Source: Craspedostauros australis (lineage: Eukaryota; Bacillariophyta; Bacillariophyceae; Mastogloiales; Achnanthaceae). From it: a stretch of DNA of 64,000 bases. Shown piece after piece: positions 1 through 11,700 of this stretch. The notes under the pieces were generated by a model. That model worked only from the letters and a program-made list of their open reading frames with translations. It did no database searches and was not told the DNA's origin. The stretch spans positions 842,957-906,956 of the forward strand of contig JAMXDE010000025.1 in NCBI GenBank assembly GCA_026770025.1, read 5' to 3'. Position 1 is the stretch's first letter. Every line of letters begins with the position of its first letter. The translations under genes and the position numbers were made by a program.

Positions 1-1560
1 CGCGATGGCCAGCTGCAACACCAACAATCACACCAACGCAACAGCGGATGCAACTTTGGGCTCTCCGGAACCCGCTCGTGGGAAATCCAATGAGCACCTC
101 GATGATCGATCCAATGCCGTCTCTCTGCCTCTATCTACGAGCCACTCTGCTCTGCTCTACTCCATGTACTTGTTTCGTTCGGTTCGTTGCCTGTGTCTTT
201 GACGTTCAGTTCCGGTGGCTCTGTTGCCTTCGTTGATGCCTCACCCCCACCTGCCTGTTGGTACGTGTGTGATGATTTCTTCTCTGGGTAGCAGGCCGCC
301 TCGAGTGCAGTTGCAGCAAAGCAGGATGCGTGTGCGCGTGCGAGTACGAGGATGATCAAGGGCAAGGGCAATCCGGGAAGGAAGCGCAACTGAGTATTTG
401 CCGCTGTGAGAGTGAAGCCGATTAGCCGGCGCCCGCTCGGCCACGCACACAACAACCGTGGAAACTTCCACGCTTTCGCTCAACGAACATGAGCACAAAT
501 CGCGCACTCTACTCGTGGCCAAGAACAACAAAAGCCTTCTCTTCTTACTTCACCAACGCAAACGCTGTTCCTTCGCTCGTCCACAAACGTCAACACAACG
601 ACGCACAACGCAACACATAGACCATCACGACACGAACTCCGACTGGTCGTATTCACATCCATCTTGGGCGCGGCCGTCACCTTCTTGCGTTCCTCCTTAA
701 TCAAGATTTACGCCTTTTGAATCTCGTTTGTTTCACATGCCGGGCATCAATGTCACGTCCAACCCAGTGCACAATACCGCCGCGCGTCTCCAAGTTCTAT
801 CCATCCATTAAGTAATGACGCTTCGCCAGAACGCAAATCAGACAGATTTTTCGTCGGTCGTTTGACAACAATCGAAGTACATCCACCTAATGACGATAAC
901 TGAAAAGTAATCGTGGATTGACGCATCCGAATACATGGCTCATGAGTGAAGCCTGCTACCCTTCATGGGACTGATGCAACTGAAGTACCTCAATTGAGAT
1001 ACTTCCAAGAGCTGCTGCAACTCTCCTTCACATACATTTGCGAACAAATGCAGGCTCCAAGTTAGGCGTCTCACGGCAACGAGAAACGCATGTTTTGCTC
1101 CGCAGAAACATGTGTCCATCGCCACTTCGTAGACGCACCTCACACATCCAAAGAACCTGCCCCCAACCAAACATGGGTTCGGCCTAATTGTGTCCTCGCG
1201 GCAACAGCGTATGAGGATGGGGCACGAGTACCAACACGAGTGGATGTCTGTGTTTCGCCGCTGCTGTTGCTTTGCGCCGGTCAAGTCCGCGCGTTCGGCG
1301 TACTCCGCCCAGAGATACACAATCGCGGCGGATCCAAACGCCGAACACATTTCTCTCCTTCACCATCAAGAGAGGCGAATTCCGTAGACATCGCCACCTC
1401 TCTTGGCTGATACTGATGCTTTTGGCGATGCAGTTGGCACACGAATACGGCACGGAGCGGTTTCAGCCATAGGCGGCGCGAATGTGTGAGGATGCTGCGA
1501 GCAACAGATGTCCATACGACCTACTCTACTGGTTGTGGATGCAAGGCTCCCCGAGGAGGG

Positions 1561-1594
1561 AATGTGCTCCTGGAGGGAATGTGCTCCTGGAGGG
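1561..1594. repeat. 17-bp tandem repeat, two units
   Basis: The unit AATGTGCTCCTGGAGGG occurs twice head to tail and is followed by a diverging third start (AATCTCG). Confidence 0.8.
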
Positions 1595-2960
1595 AATCTC
1601 GCTTTGACTTCACAAAGACAACGCGAAGTTGGCATCGACTTCTACCGTTCCAGATCCAGAAGATGCGCACTTCTGTGAGCCGCGAGTGCACCTCTCTCTT
1701 GCGAACACACGGAACGATGCTCAACTCTTCCTTCAGGTACACGCAAGATGGAAGGATGACACCAACTGGCGTGGGTGCTCTCCATCACTTTTCTTCCTGC
1801 CAATACGATTGCGATTACGGCACCCTTCATGTTGTCCAGCCTACGAGCCATTTGCGGCTGAACTAGAGCATAGTATAATATTTTGCTTCGGGTTGTAGCG
1901 CAACAAGCGGCTGCTTGTCTGTTTCCGTCGTACCCATAGCCAGACTCTTGGAATACGCGTCCTCGTAGGTGGGGAGGCTGGGGAGGTGGCTTTGCACTTG
2001 GCGAAGGAGGCGATCAATACTACAAAGAGAGAGACACCGATGCGGAACACTGCTCTGTGCTGGTGGAAGTGGAGCATGAGTCACACGCACGTTGAAATCC
2101 ATGGACATGGAGGGGACAGGTTTGTCGATGCATCACTTCGACGTTGGTGATTGTGGACAAAGGTACTAATACAAATCGTGGGGTGGAAAGAAACCGAGTA
2201 CCCTACGAGTAAGGATCTTGTCACGGATCTCGAAACGGCACCAAGCACTGGCAGAGTGATAGAACTCCGACAAGCAAGGAACTACTTGTGGAGTATACAC
2301 GAGTGTATGGTGGTGGAGTAGCACAGAGTAGAGTAGAATACTCCACTCTGGCCTATTCGTTCTCGTGCCCAACGCTCTGACTTCTCTCTCTCTCTCTCTG
2401 CGTCGAGTACCAAGAATTGGAACGCTGCATGCTGGAAGGAAAGTCGAGGTAAGCCAGCCGATCGGCACCAGGAGTTGCATTCCAGTCTAGCTCATCAATG
2501 CTCGTGTGCAAGTGTGCACAAACGGAAGCAGAGGTGCATCCGCGTAGTACCATACTCGTACTGTGCACTGTACATTGTACACTGTACACTGCGCGCTGTG
2601 CGCTGTGCGCTGTGCACTGTATCATTGTACTCCGTGCTCGTACAGGAACGGCGTTGCCCACTGGCAATTTCGCATCATTGCCAACCGTCTTCTTCCCCAT
2701 CCGACCGAGGTTATGGTAATGGGATGACTATTACATACTCCGTGACAATCATTAAGACGGTTGGAGCGACACACAATTACCCTCCGAGAGCGCTTACGTA
2801 CGTCCACCGTCTTTCTTATCAGATTTCACCTCGCCTTTCCTCTTGGAGCAGAGTTCACTGATGTTCTTGGCTGTCTTGCGTCATTTTGGCATGGCCTTCC
2901 GTCGATTCCACCTTTTATGTTTCTGAGGATGCGCAGGCATCGGCGCTTCCATCAATTGTA

Positions 2961-3006
2961 CCGTACCATACCGTACCATACCGTACCATACCGTACCGTA
3001 CCGTAC
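2961..3006. repeat. CCGTACCATA / CCGTA tandem repeat
   Basis: Three copies of the 10-mer CCGTACCATA run into CCGTA pentamers, then degenerate into a TACTCGTAC-like sequence. It is a simple microsatellite-like array. Confidence 0.85.
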
Positions 3007-3471
3007 TCGTACTATACGCGTACTAGCAGGTATCTGCCACCAGGCCGATGTCGGAGGTGATCGCAACATTCTCGTTGGCCTGCCGCTGGATCTTGGATGG
3101 TACGGAAAGTCGTAGCCTCCAAGCCAGACGCGACAGGACCATCCGCACGTGCCATGGTTGTCGAGACACAACAGTATCGCAGTCATTCTCCTCTCACATT
3201 TCACAACAGCGTCAATTGAGTCTCTTGGCCATCGCTGCGGAGCCGTCATCGACACAACCATCTGGAAGTACGAGCGTCGAGTTCAGCGCTCGTTTGTTTT
3301 CAACATCTCGATCAACCTCACCCAACTATCAGCACTCCTTCGATGCACGTGTCAACGCAAAGAGGAGGACAAGGAAAGCAACTGAGCACGCAGCGGGATC
3401 ACGCTTCTTTGACCTCCATTGTGCCGTCGTCGTGGAGCAACAGATCGGATTCCACCTTCACAACTCTCTAG

Positions 3472-4281
3472 ATGAAACGAAATCGCTCCGACCGCGCAAG
3501 GGAACTGTCCAGACCAACGCAAGACGATGAAACAGATCGGGACAATGATCAGGAACGCAACAATCGCATCAACCGCAACACCGAAGATGGTGATGCTGAC
3601 GACGGTGATGGCAGCGGTGATGGCAGCGGTGATGGCAGCGATGATGGTATGCTGGCAGCAGATCAACGGAATGGACAACGGCAAGACCAGCGACGCCAAT
3701 CGGGAGATGCCTCAGACCAACAGTCTTCATCGTCGCCCTTGCCACCATCCTCGTTCCTATTGGCGTTGCCCCTACCGCCGCAACATGAAGGAATGGCTGG
3801 TTGCGATCATACCCGGTCTCTCACTGGCGACCCAACGTCGTCCATGTCGCAGAGTTGCTCCAGCTCGCGCAGACCAACGACCTTTGGGCAGTTGCCTGTG
3901 AGCTCCGTGTTTTTCGGACTCTTGCTGGACAGGTCCCAAGCAGTCCAACGGCATCGCAACAGAACTTGTCGGCCTGATGGTGGAAATCAATTTGGAAACT
4001 GCAGTAGTGGCATTCATCGCAGTCGCAGCCACCGGAGGAGGTATCGCAACTACGGGCGGTCTTCGACGGAGCAGTCAAGGTCTCTGGCGTCTCGACGCGC
4101 TGTGTTGAACATGTTGACTGCGATCAACGAAGCTCTACGAATGGCCCGGCAGCATGAATTGAGCATTTCGACGAATTCTGATTCGAACGATCGTACCGCC
4201 CAAGGCAGCAGCGCCAACGAAGATGATAGTGGAACGGAGACGAATGAAGAATCCGAATCCACCGACGATAGGCTGGGATAG
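3472..4281 (+). CDS. Doubtful 269-aa ORF, function unknown
   Basis: This is the longest open frame in the first 6.7 kb. It starts with Met-Lys-Arg-Asn and is rich in Arg, Ser, Asp and Gln, with a DGDGSGDGSGDGSDDG run coded by a 12-bp tandem repeat. No family is recognised. A competing frame over 3720-3785 reads as a hydrophobic helix (TVFIVALATILVPIGVA), and another near 3950-4070 reads as a second hydrophobic stretch. The segment may therefore be remains of a membrane-protein gene instead of this ORF. There is no neighbour to set context. I consider a real product here uncertain. Confidence 0.2.
   Translation: MKRNRSDRARELSRPTQDDETDRDNDQERNNRINRNTEDGDADDGDGSGDGSGDGSDDGMLAADQRNGQRQDQRRQSGDASDQQSSSSPLPPSSFLLALPLPPQHEGMAGCDHTRSLTGDPTSSMSQSCSSSRRPTTFGQLPVSSVFFGLLLDRSQAVQRHRNRTCRPDGGNQFGNCSSGIHRSRSHRRRYRNYGRSSTEQSRSLASRRAVLNMLTAINEALRMARQHELSISTNSDSNDRTAQGSSANEDDSGTETNEESESTDDRLG
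3604..3639. repeat. 12-bp tandem repeat, three units
   Basis: GGTGATGGCAGC is repeated three times, followed by a diverged fourth start. It explains the Gly/Asp/Ser-rich run in the overlapping ORF. Confidence 0.85.
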
Positions 4282-6694
4282 CAAGCTGATGGCGGATAGG
4301 GCGTTGAGGGAGTCTACGATTACGAGTAAGATAGGCCCCATGGTCCAGAGGAAATAAGTAGCCAAGAACACTGGCACGCTCATTCGTTCTCGTGATGCAT
4401 CACGTGAATGTAGACTATAGCGGCACTCATTTCAAGAGATGAAGATGTGGTTGGCTGAATATCCATCGGAAAGAGATGGAGGGATGGCTACTTCCTTCCT
4501 TGAGTGCTTTCTGTTGGGCGTGTGCATCATATCATGTGACTCACTCAGTGGCATGCGGATGTGTGTTGGATGCCGCTTTGACGTTGAAACAGCGAGGCCG
4601 GTGGCTCATCTGCCTCGAATATATCCATTCAATGAGGATAACGTTCAAACAAATGCTATCTTTCAGCGACTGTACTCCATCTTCGTGGAGAGCAATCTGC
4701 TGGAGAGCGCGTGCGAGTAGCCTGGACCCACTGGCAGATCGTATTGGTATGCAGGACACGATGGGGATTGCGCATCTTATCGCATAATTATCTGGTTCGG
4801 CGTGGGCTGCTCTTCTGACGCGCTCGTGGCATACCTTCTGCAGCCGCAGCAGAAATGCGCGAGTGCATGATGTGACTGTGCGTATCGCCTACTGTGCCGT
4901 CCAATCCGATACTATGCTCTGTTGGTTGGACTGACGGCAGTGATGCTGACGTTGGAATCCGGAACTGGGGCGTTCACCCCGACTCTCATCAAAGTGGACG
5001 GTGCCATTTACCCCAATGCGTGCCTCCAGCCACAGCAGTTGAAGTTGGGTCAATCCATGCAGGGATGCACGTGTGCGTGTGTACGTGGGCGGATAGTCTC
5101 ATCGACGAGATCTGTTTGCAGGTCTCCCACGCTGCATTGAGACCAAGCCGCGTTCATGTTGACGCTCCAGACGGAGCAGGGTAGTTTGCTGCCGTTCTGC
5201 GCTTCTGCCCTCCTGCACGTTGGATCTTGCACGTTGGATCTTGCACGTTGGCATCCTGTCCCCGGATTCCCTCGTTCGCTCTCTCGCTCTCTCATCTTCT
5301 CCAGCGTTCGTTCTAACCGATGTGACTGCGCCGATCTCATCTGGATGCTCACCAGGCACCGCTGATGAAGTAGAGTAGGCTCAGCATCGGTGGAAGAAAG
5401 GGTTGGCTGTTATCGTACTCGAACATGCCGTCGTATTGTCTTGTGCATGGATTCGGGGCTGCCCAAACTCGGGTTGTGTGCGTTACATGTTGCATGTTGC
5501 GCACGCTGCTTCCGACTTTGGCACAGCGAGCGTGCACCCAGCACCGTGATCGTTGGATGGCCTGCAAAACCGTGATTGTGTGTTGGCATGCATACGTGTA
5601 CTAATACTCATTCTATTGAACCTCGTCCTCCATGGCAACGAGAATGATGATGGTGGAAGGGTGAAACAAGTGAATGGATGCATCGAAGGTAGCCTGAAGA
5701 CCCGCTCACGAGAGGCGAAGATGTGATCTCGCGGAATGATCCTCTCCGTGTTCGTGCGATTCCATGTACCATAGTCGTACGTACCCCATGACACACTCAA
5801 CTTGTAGCTCGTGGCACAATAAGAGTACCCAAACAAACTACGACTGCTGGAAATCCAGGAATCCAAACGGCGCTGACCTGGGTCCCAAGAGTTAGTCTCT
5901 TTTCCCTCGGCTATCTTGGTTGGGGCTTGCATGGAGTTGACGCGCAACGCAACGGAAGAGGCGAACATTGGTTTCGTTGAGAGGACGCCATTCAAGATCC
6001 TCCAAGAGAGTCTGCAATGACTGTGTTGTTCCACTTCAACGAAACCTTCTCCCTTGTGGCTGGCTACTCTACTCGTGAAAACGAGACGCCAAACTGACTC
6101 TGCTTCAACCATCCCTCTCCAGAGTACGGGCCATTGATAATCCGTCGAATACTCCACGACCTCGCCAGTCGTGGGAGATGAGAGGCATGTGGCTCGTCCG
6201 AGTACCACGGCGGATACAGCACCTTGCGCTCAGAACGAGGCGCCACAATAGTCGTACCAGTACGAGGAGTTGGTACTCGTACGAGCTACGAGGATGGTAC
6301 ATGACTCGTCGGGTACGACACATCCAGACGTTGATTGAGATTCCGCAGACAGGACGAAACAGCAAGAATGACGAATGATGCAGAAGCAACAGCAACACGA
6401 GACCAAAACTCCTGGCTTCTCGTCAACGCCGCCACCGTTGCGTGTTTCGTTTCGGCGGTCTTTGCGATCATGGGATGTATGCATCCATGATGCCGCCGTC
6501 GTTGTGTGGAGCCAAAGAGAAAATGAGCTTGGTGGAACGGCGCGCCAAAGCAACCAACATTGCACGACCAAAGATACATCGTACCTATGCCCGAAACTGG
6601 CTAAAGCCGGAAAAAAGTGAGAGGACAAGCACGACTGCCCCCAGAACCCAGAACACATCTTTGCCAAAATGTAGTTGCTGTTCGGTGACGTTTG
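4282..6694. other. Gene-poor segment, no supported gene
   Basis: Short overlapping frames occur on both strands. The longest (minus strand, 5483-6208) has no recognisable domain. The only clear structure is a short tandem repeat at 5215-5251. No RNA gene or transposon end is seen before the inverted repeat that starts at 6695. Confidence 0.5.
5215..5251. repeat. 14-bp tandem repeat, about 2.6 units
   Basis: GCACGTTGGATCTT occurs twice and is followed by a partial third unit. Confidence 0.8.
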
Positions 6695-6740
6695 TGTACG
6701 ACCCCATTCAGGGTACGATCGTACATTCCTGCCGATTTTT
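6695..6740. repeat. Left terminal inverted repeat of the DNA transposon
   Basis: It pairs with 16705-16750 in inverted orientation with two mismatches. It contains the perfect 12-bp palindrome GTACGATCGTAC, which is broken in the right copy. Confidence 0.85.
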
Positions 6741-7771
6741 TATCGGATAACATTACTTTATTAGCAAACGGTGTAGCGTGTTGTCGAATAGGCTTAGATA
6801 TATTTAGCTAGCTTCTACGACACAAATACCTGGCTGACTTGTCCTCGTCGTGGACGAAAATGATGACGTCATTGACGGTCGATGTCAGACTGCAATGGTA
6901 TCGAATGGTGTGGATGGCGATGTTGTGGCAGATTCGGCGCCGCGTTGATTCCTCGCGTCGTTTTGGATTTGGCTTGGTGAGGGGTTGCCTCCTTTGTTCG
7001 TGTTGTGTCATGGAGCACGGCAATGGTGGTGGCGTCCCTACATGTCCACTTCCACGTCCACGACAATAGCAACACTTGCGAATACTACACAACATGATAT
7101 TATATATTAAAATACAATATGGTGTAATGGAGCACAGTGACTTGTCCTTTGGTCTGCAAAATAGAATTTGATTTAACACTTGTTATAGCATTGTTTGTAA
7201 AAACAAAGTCCTGCGAAACCTGCTTTGCTTCCCATGGACATGAGACAACATGGTCATCTACTGAGCTGTTGGCATGGCGCAGAAAGAGACTGGTGGCGGC
7301 AGTGTTGTTTTCCATGTTGCTTCTTGTGTTGTGATTCGAGTGCGTGCAGGTTCATTGACACCGAAACAACAAGCCAAGAGGAGAACAGATGAACAACAGA
7401 CAGAAGCCAATGCTGGCTGTTGGCAACGACTAGCAGAGAGGAGGTCCAAACATGTGGGCAGGGAATAGACCTGAAGTGAGGACAAGGCTGTACTATCCGT
7501 TCATGACCTAGACAATATAATACATCATTTCTTGTTTTCAGTTTCAGTTCTTTTCATTTTTGACAACAACATCTGTGAACAATACCACTTTCTTTACATC
7601 TTTAGAAAGCTGTTGAGCACAGCTTTCCAATGAATATGTTTAAGTTTTATGTTTCTTACTGCCATCTTATTGCTATTCAAGCCTGAAGTACTTGTGACTT
7701 AATTCTGCACCATGGGACTGAAGCGAACTGTTCGGCAAGGCTCAAACTGTGAGGCTGGCAACGTCAAATCC
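6741..7771. other. Left internal part of the DNA transposon, no recognisable gene
   Basis: This stretch lies between the left inverted repeat and the copia insertion. The N-terminal half of the PiggyBac transposase would be expected here, but no frame looks like it. The segment is AT-richer towards 7500-7770 and has short frames only. It may have been rearranged or be unrelated filler. Confidence 0.4.
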
Positions 7772-8399
7772 TATTAGCGCAACGCTATATTCCTAACAAT
7801 AGCGACACCTGTCGACCAATCAGAAATCTTCACATTTCTTACCTTTTCCGTTCCGAACAGAAATTCTGGTCAAAATTCCGTTGTGTCAATTTTGTGTCGC
7901 ATTTCGCGTCGCAAGAACCGTTTTCCCGTCAATCCCAGTTCCAACATGTTGCGGAAATGAATTTCTTGCCAAGATGAACCACTCTGTCCAATCAGGACAG
8001 ACTTCGGTCTTGGGTCCGATAAATACGGAACTGTCCCCAACCTTCTCGAGTGAATACGATCAATCGTGTGATCGTTCTACTCGCAACATCGTGAGGAGTT
8101 GCACCCTACAACACGGCGTATCGCGGTGTTTGTTTTCTGACTTTTGCAAATCTGAACCCACGCAGTAACACACACATTTGTCGTGTTGTCTCCGTGTTAT
8201 ATTCCATCTGCAATTGCATGAGACCTGCAAGTTGCCTCTCATGCTCACAGTTCCAAGATCTCAATCTTTGGAGCTCGACAGTCTTCACCTACTCATACGA
8301 ATAACTCAATAACAAACAATCATCCTCACCAACAACTACGAATTGATCACTCTGCGTTTTCGGTGCGGTACCCTACCCATATTCGATTTCGTTCTATCA
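7772..8399 (+). repeat. 5' LTR of copia-1
   Basis: This 628-bp direct repeat should contain the promoter. A TATA-like GATAAATAC sits near 8018-8028. The identical short frames inside both LTRs are not genes. Confidence 0.93.
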
Positions 8400-8720
8400 G
8401 ATTAACAGTCGCAAGCTTTCACCTACTGAATTGATTGCGTGACATTTCACCCACCTTCATTCCTCGTTCATCAACGAGTGATCCCTTCACACTTCCTTCA
8501 CGTGACGACGTGATTCTGACCTCCCTTTGGCCTTCCTGCATCTGCAGTACCCCTCTCTTTCGGTTCCCCTGCTGAGATCGGGCCTTCCCATTCAGCACCT
8601 CAAGAATTCCTGCAGCACCCTTTCGCACCAGAAGACATTCCTGTCAGTGCATTCCAGTCCCAGCTACCTTCCGGTTCCATCCATCTGCAACTTCCCTTCC
8701 CCATCCATCCATCTCCCATC

Positions 8721-11700
8721 ATGACAACTGCTGAGACGGATCTCGCCACCTTGGACCATATCCTTGGCGTCATTGGCATCCCTTCTGATTCTACCCCTCG
8801 CGACATCATCGCTCATGAGGACATTGTCAGCCCTCTTGACCTTGTATCCCTCACTGAGGATGATCTTCGCAGCTTCCATCTCAGTGGCCACACTGATGAT
8901 GGCGAACCCTTCACCGCATCCCTTGGCATCAACCACATCCGCAAGATCCTGAACCTTGGCAAATGGTACCTCACCCAGTCCATCCTGGATGATGATACCT
9001 GGAACGATCTGGATCGGGCTACTTTCATGGCATTCACAGCCGAGCAGAGCAACCCTTCCATTTCTTCTTCGCGCTCACATTCGAACGCAAGCACACCCAT
9101 TCCATCTCCGATGGGGATGAACAACCATTCCACTCCTCCTTCCGCATTCCGTCCTGTGCCCGAGGAACCGCCGCATGTGAACTTCGCATTCGATCCTTCG
9201 GGTTCGGTACCCGGGGGTGGCTACCCCCAACCACCTGTGACCCCTTCCATGCCAACCTCATCCGGTTTCCAGGGCGTCCGATCCGAGGAACTTCCAGCTG
9301 ACTACGTCAAAGAGTTCAGCAAGGCCATCAAGCGAGAGACCTTGTCTCTTCCTACCCTCAAGGATGACAAGCACTTCCTCACCTTCATGCGGACCTTCGA
9401 GACCCTCTCATTCTCCCACGGATTGAACCATCACCTCGACATGGATTTCATCCCCGCTCCAAAGGATGAGACCTTCTTCGCGAGTCAGAACCGGTACCTC
9501 TTCGCCGTTTTGACCGAGCATGTCAAGACATCCAAAGGACGCCGCATCGTCCGTGCCTTCAAGAAGACTTGCGATGGCAGAGCTGCATACGCCGACCTGG
9601 TCGACAGCTACACTGGCGGTGTCGTTGGGGAGACTCTCTCCATCAAGTACCGTGATGCCATTGTCGCATTCCGGCTGGACCAATCCTGGACCAAGAGCCG
9701 TGAGCAGTTCCTCGATGCCTGGGAGACCAAGCTCGATGATATTGAAGAGCTCGACGATGCATGCGTCGATGAGGCGGTCAAGCAGCAATGGCTGCGCACC
9801 GCTATTGGTCCCGACGTTGACTTGACTCGGGCATATACCAACACCAAGTCCAACTCTCGTCAACGCCACAAGCAGTCTCGTGGTTTCATCAAGATCGGTG
9901 TCTCTTTCGAGGACCTTCTCGAGTTCGTCCGTGACGAGGCTCAGTCCCTCGATGCCAACCAACCTCGCACTACATCCAAGCGCAAGGTCAACAACGCAAA
10001 GACCTCGGACTCCAACAACAAGGGCAATGGCAAGGACTACTCCAAGGATGATCGCCGCTCCATTCCCAACGAAGAGTGGCGTGGCATGTCCAAGGACCAG
10101 CGCAAGGCTTTCCTCGACGCAAAGGGGAAGTGGCGCAAGAACAAGGGCAAAGGCAAAGGCGATTCCAATCGCTCTGCCAACAATGCCAACACCTCTTCCG
10201 GCAGCGGCACGGTTCCTTCCGGAACCCCTCCCTCGGGGAGCGATCCTTCCAAGGCTGATGACCCATCTACCGCCGTCGATCGTCTTCTCGCGCAGACCAA
10301 GTCCAGCTCTTCATCCGACGACACTCCTCAGTTGGTCTACAAGGGCCAGACCTGGCGTCTCGCGAACTCCACTGTGGTCCGATACAGCTTCAACAAGCTT
10401 GTCAAGGATCACTCCGGATCCCTCGTCGACAGCGGTGCCAATGGTGGCCTGGCTGGCGATGATGTCCTCGTTCTCTGCAAGACAGGACACACGGCCGACG
10501 TCAGCGGCATCGGTGATTCCGCCATCGCCAACCTCGACATCGGCACTGTCGCTGGACTCATCCAGACTACTGACGGACCCATCATTGGAAAATTCCATCA
10601 ATATGCGCTCTACGGAAAGGGCAAGACCATCCACTCCACCAACCAGCTTGGTGCCTTTGGGATGGACGTCAACGAGCGCCCTCGCCACCTTCCAGGTGGT
10701 CGCCAAACCATCATCACTCCCAGTGGCCACGTCATCCCGTTGGCCGTTCGCCAGGGCCTGTCCTACATGGATATGGCCAAGCCCACTCGCGCGGAACTCG
10801 ACAAGTACCCGCATGTCGACTTCACCGCCGACGACGAGTGGGACCCTTCCTCCCTCGACTGCGAGATGACCCTCGACGACGTCGCCGATGATGACGCCGC
10901 AGCACTTCAGCGTCGCGAGAACAACAACGCCGTTCTCACAACACAAGCTGATGCCCGCCAGGCCGACATCGCAGACAATCCGGGCAGTGTCATTGCTACA
11001 CGCAGGCCTGCTGACTACGAGGCACTCCGCCCTCACTTCGGCTGGATTCCGGCTCGTCGCGTTCGCGACACCCTTCGGTGCACCTCCCAGTGGTACCGTA
11101 CCGCCGAGCGCTTCTCCATGCGCAAGCATTTCAAGTCTCGGTTCCCTGCAGCCAACGTCGACCGCCTCCATGAGACGGTGGCAATGGATACGCTCTTCTC
11201 GGATACCCCCGCTCACGATGATGGAGTTCCGGGTCATGGCGGGTGCACCATGCTTCAGGTGTACGTCGCCCTCGACTCTCGGTTCACGGCCGGCTTCCCC
11301 ATGCCATCTGAGAACCGCATCTCCGATACCCTTCGCGACTTCATCCGACGACACGGGGCTCCCGACCTTCTGATGTCCGACAACGCCAAGGCTCAGATCG
11401 GCAACAAGGTCATGGAGATCCTTCGGCAATACCACATCCGGGATCACCAGAGTGAGCCGGAGCACCAGCACCAGAACGGCGCGGAACGCCGGATCCAAGA
11501 TATCAAGCGCACCACCAATGGTGTAATGGATCGCACGGGGACCCCCGGCCGATTCTGGCTGATCTGCACGCTCTATGTGATTGACCTCTTCAATCACATC
11601 GCGCAGGTCACCGTTGGTTCCATCACCCCCCTTCAAGCCGCCTTCGGCCAACGACCGGACATCTCCAAGTTCCTCTCCTACCGATGGTGGCAACCAGTCT

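Larger units (their letters stand above)
1..3471. other. Gene-poor segment, no supported gene
   Basis: Only short overlapping open frames (under about 140 codons) occur on both strands. None shows a recognisable domain, signal peptide or membrane pattern. The segment carries short tandem repeats (listed separately) and pyrimidine-rich tracts. I see no RNA gene and no transposon terminus. A gene with short exons could be missed without transcript data. Confidence 0.5.

Noticed and set aside
5483..6208. 241-codon minus-strand ORF as a gene
   Set aside because: No domain, signal or compositional bias, and several competing frames over the same bases.
7881..8168. 95-codon ORF repeated identically at 14434-14721
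   Set aside because: It lies wholly within the copia-1 LTRs; the duplication is just the LTR pair.
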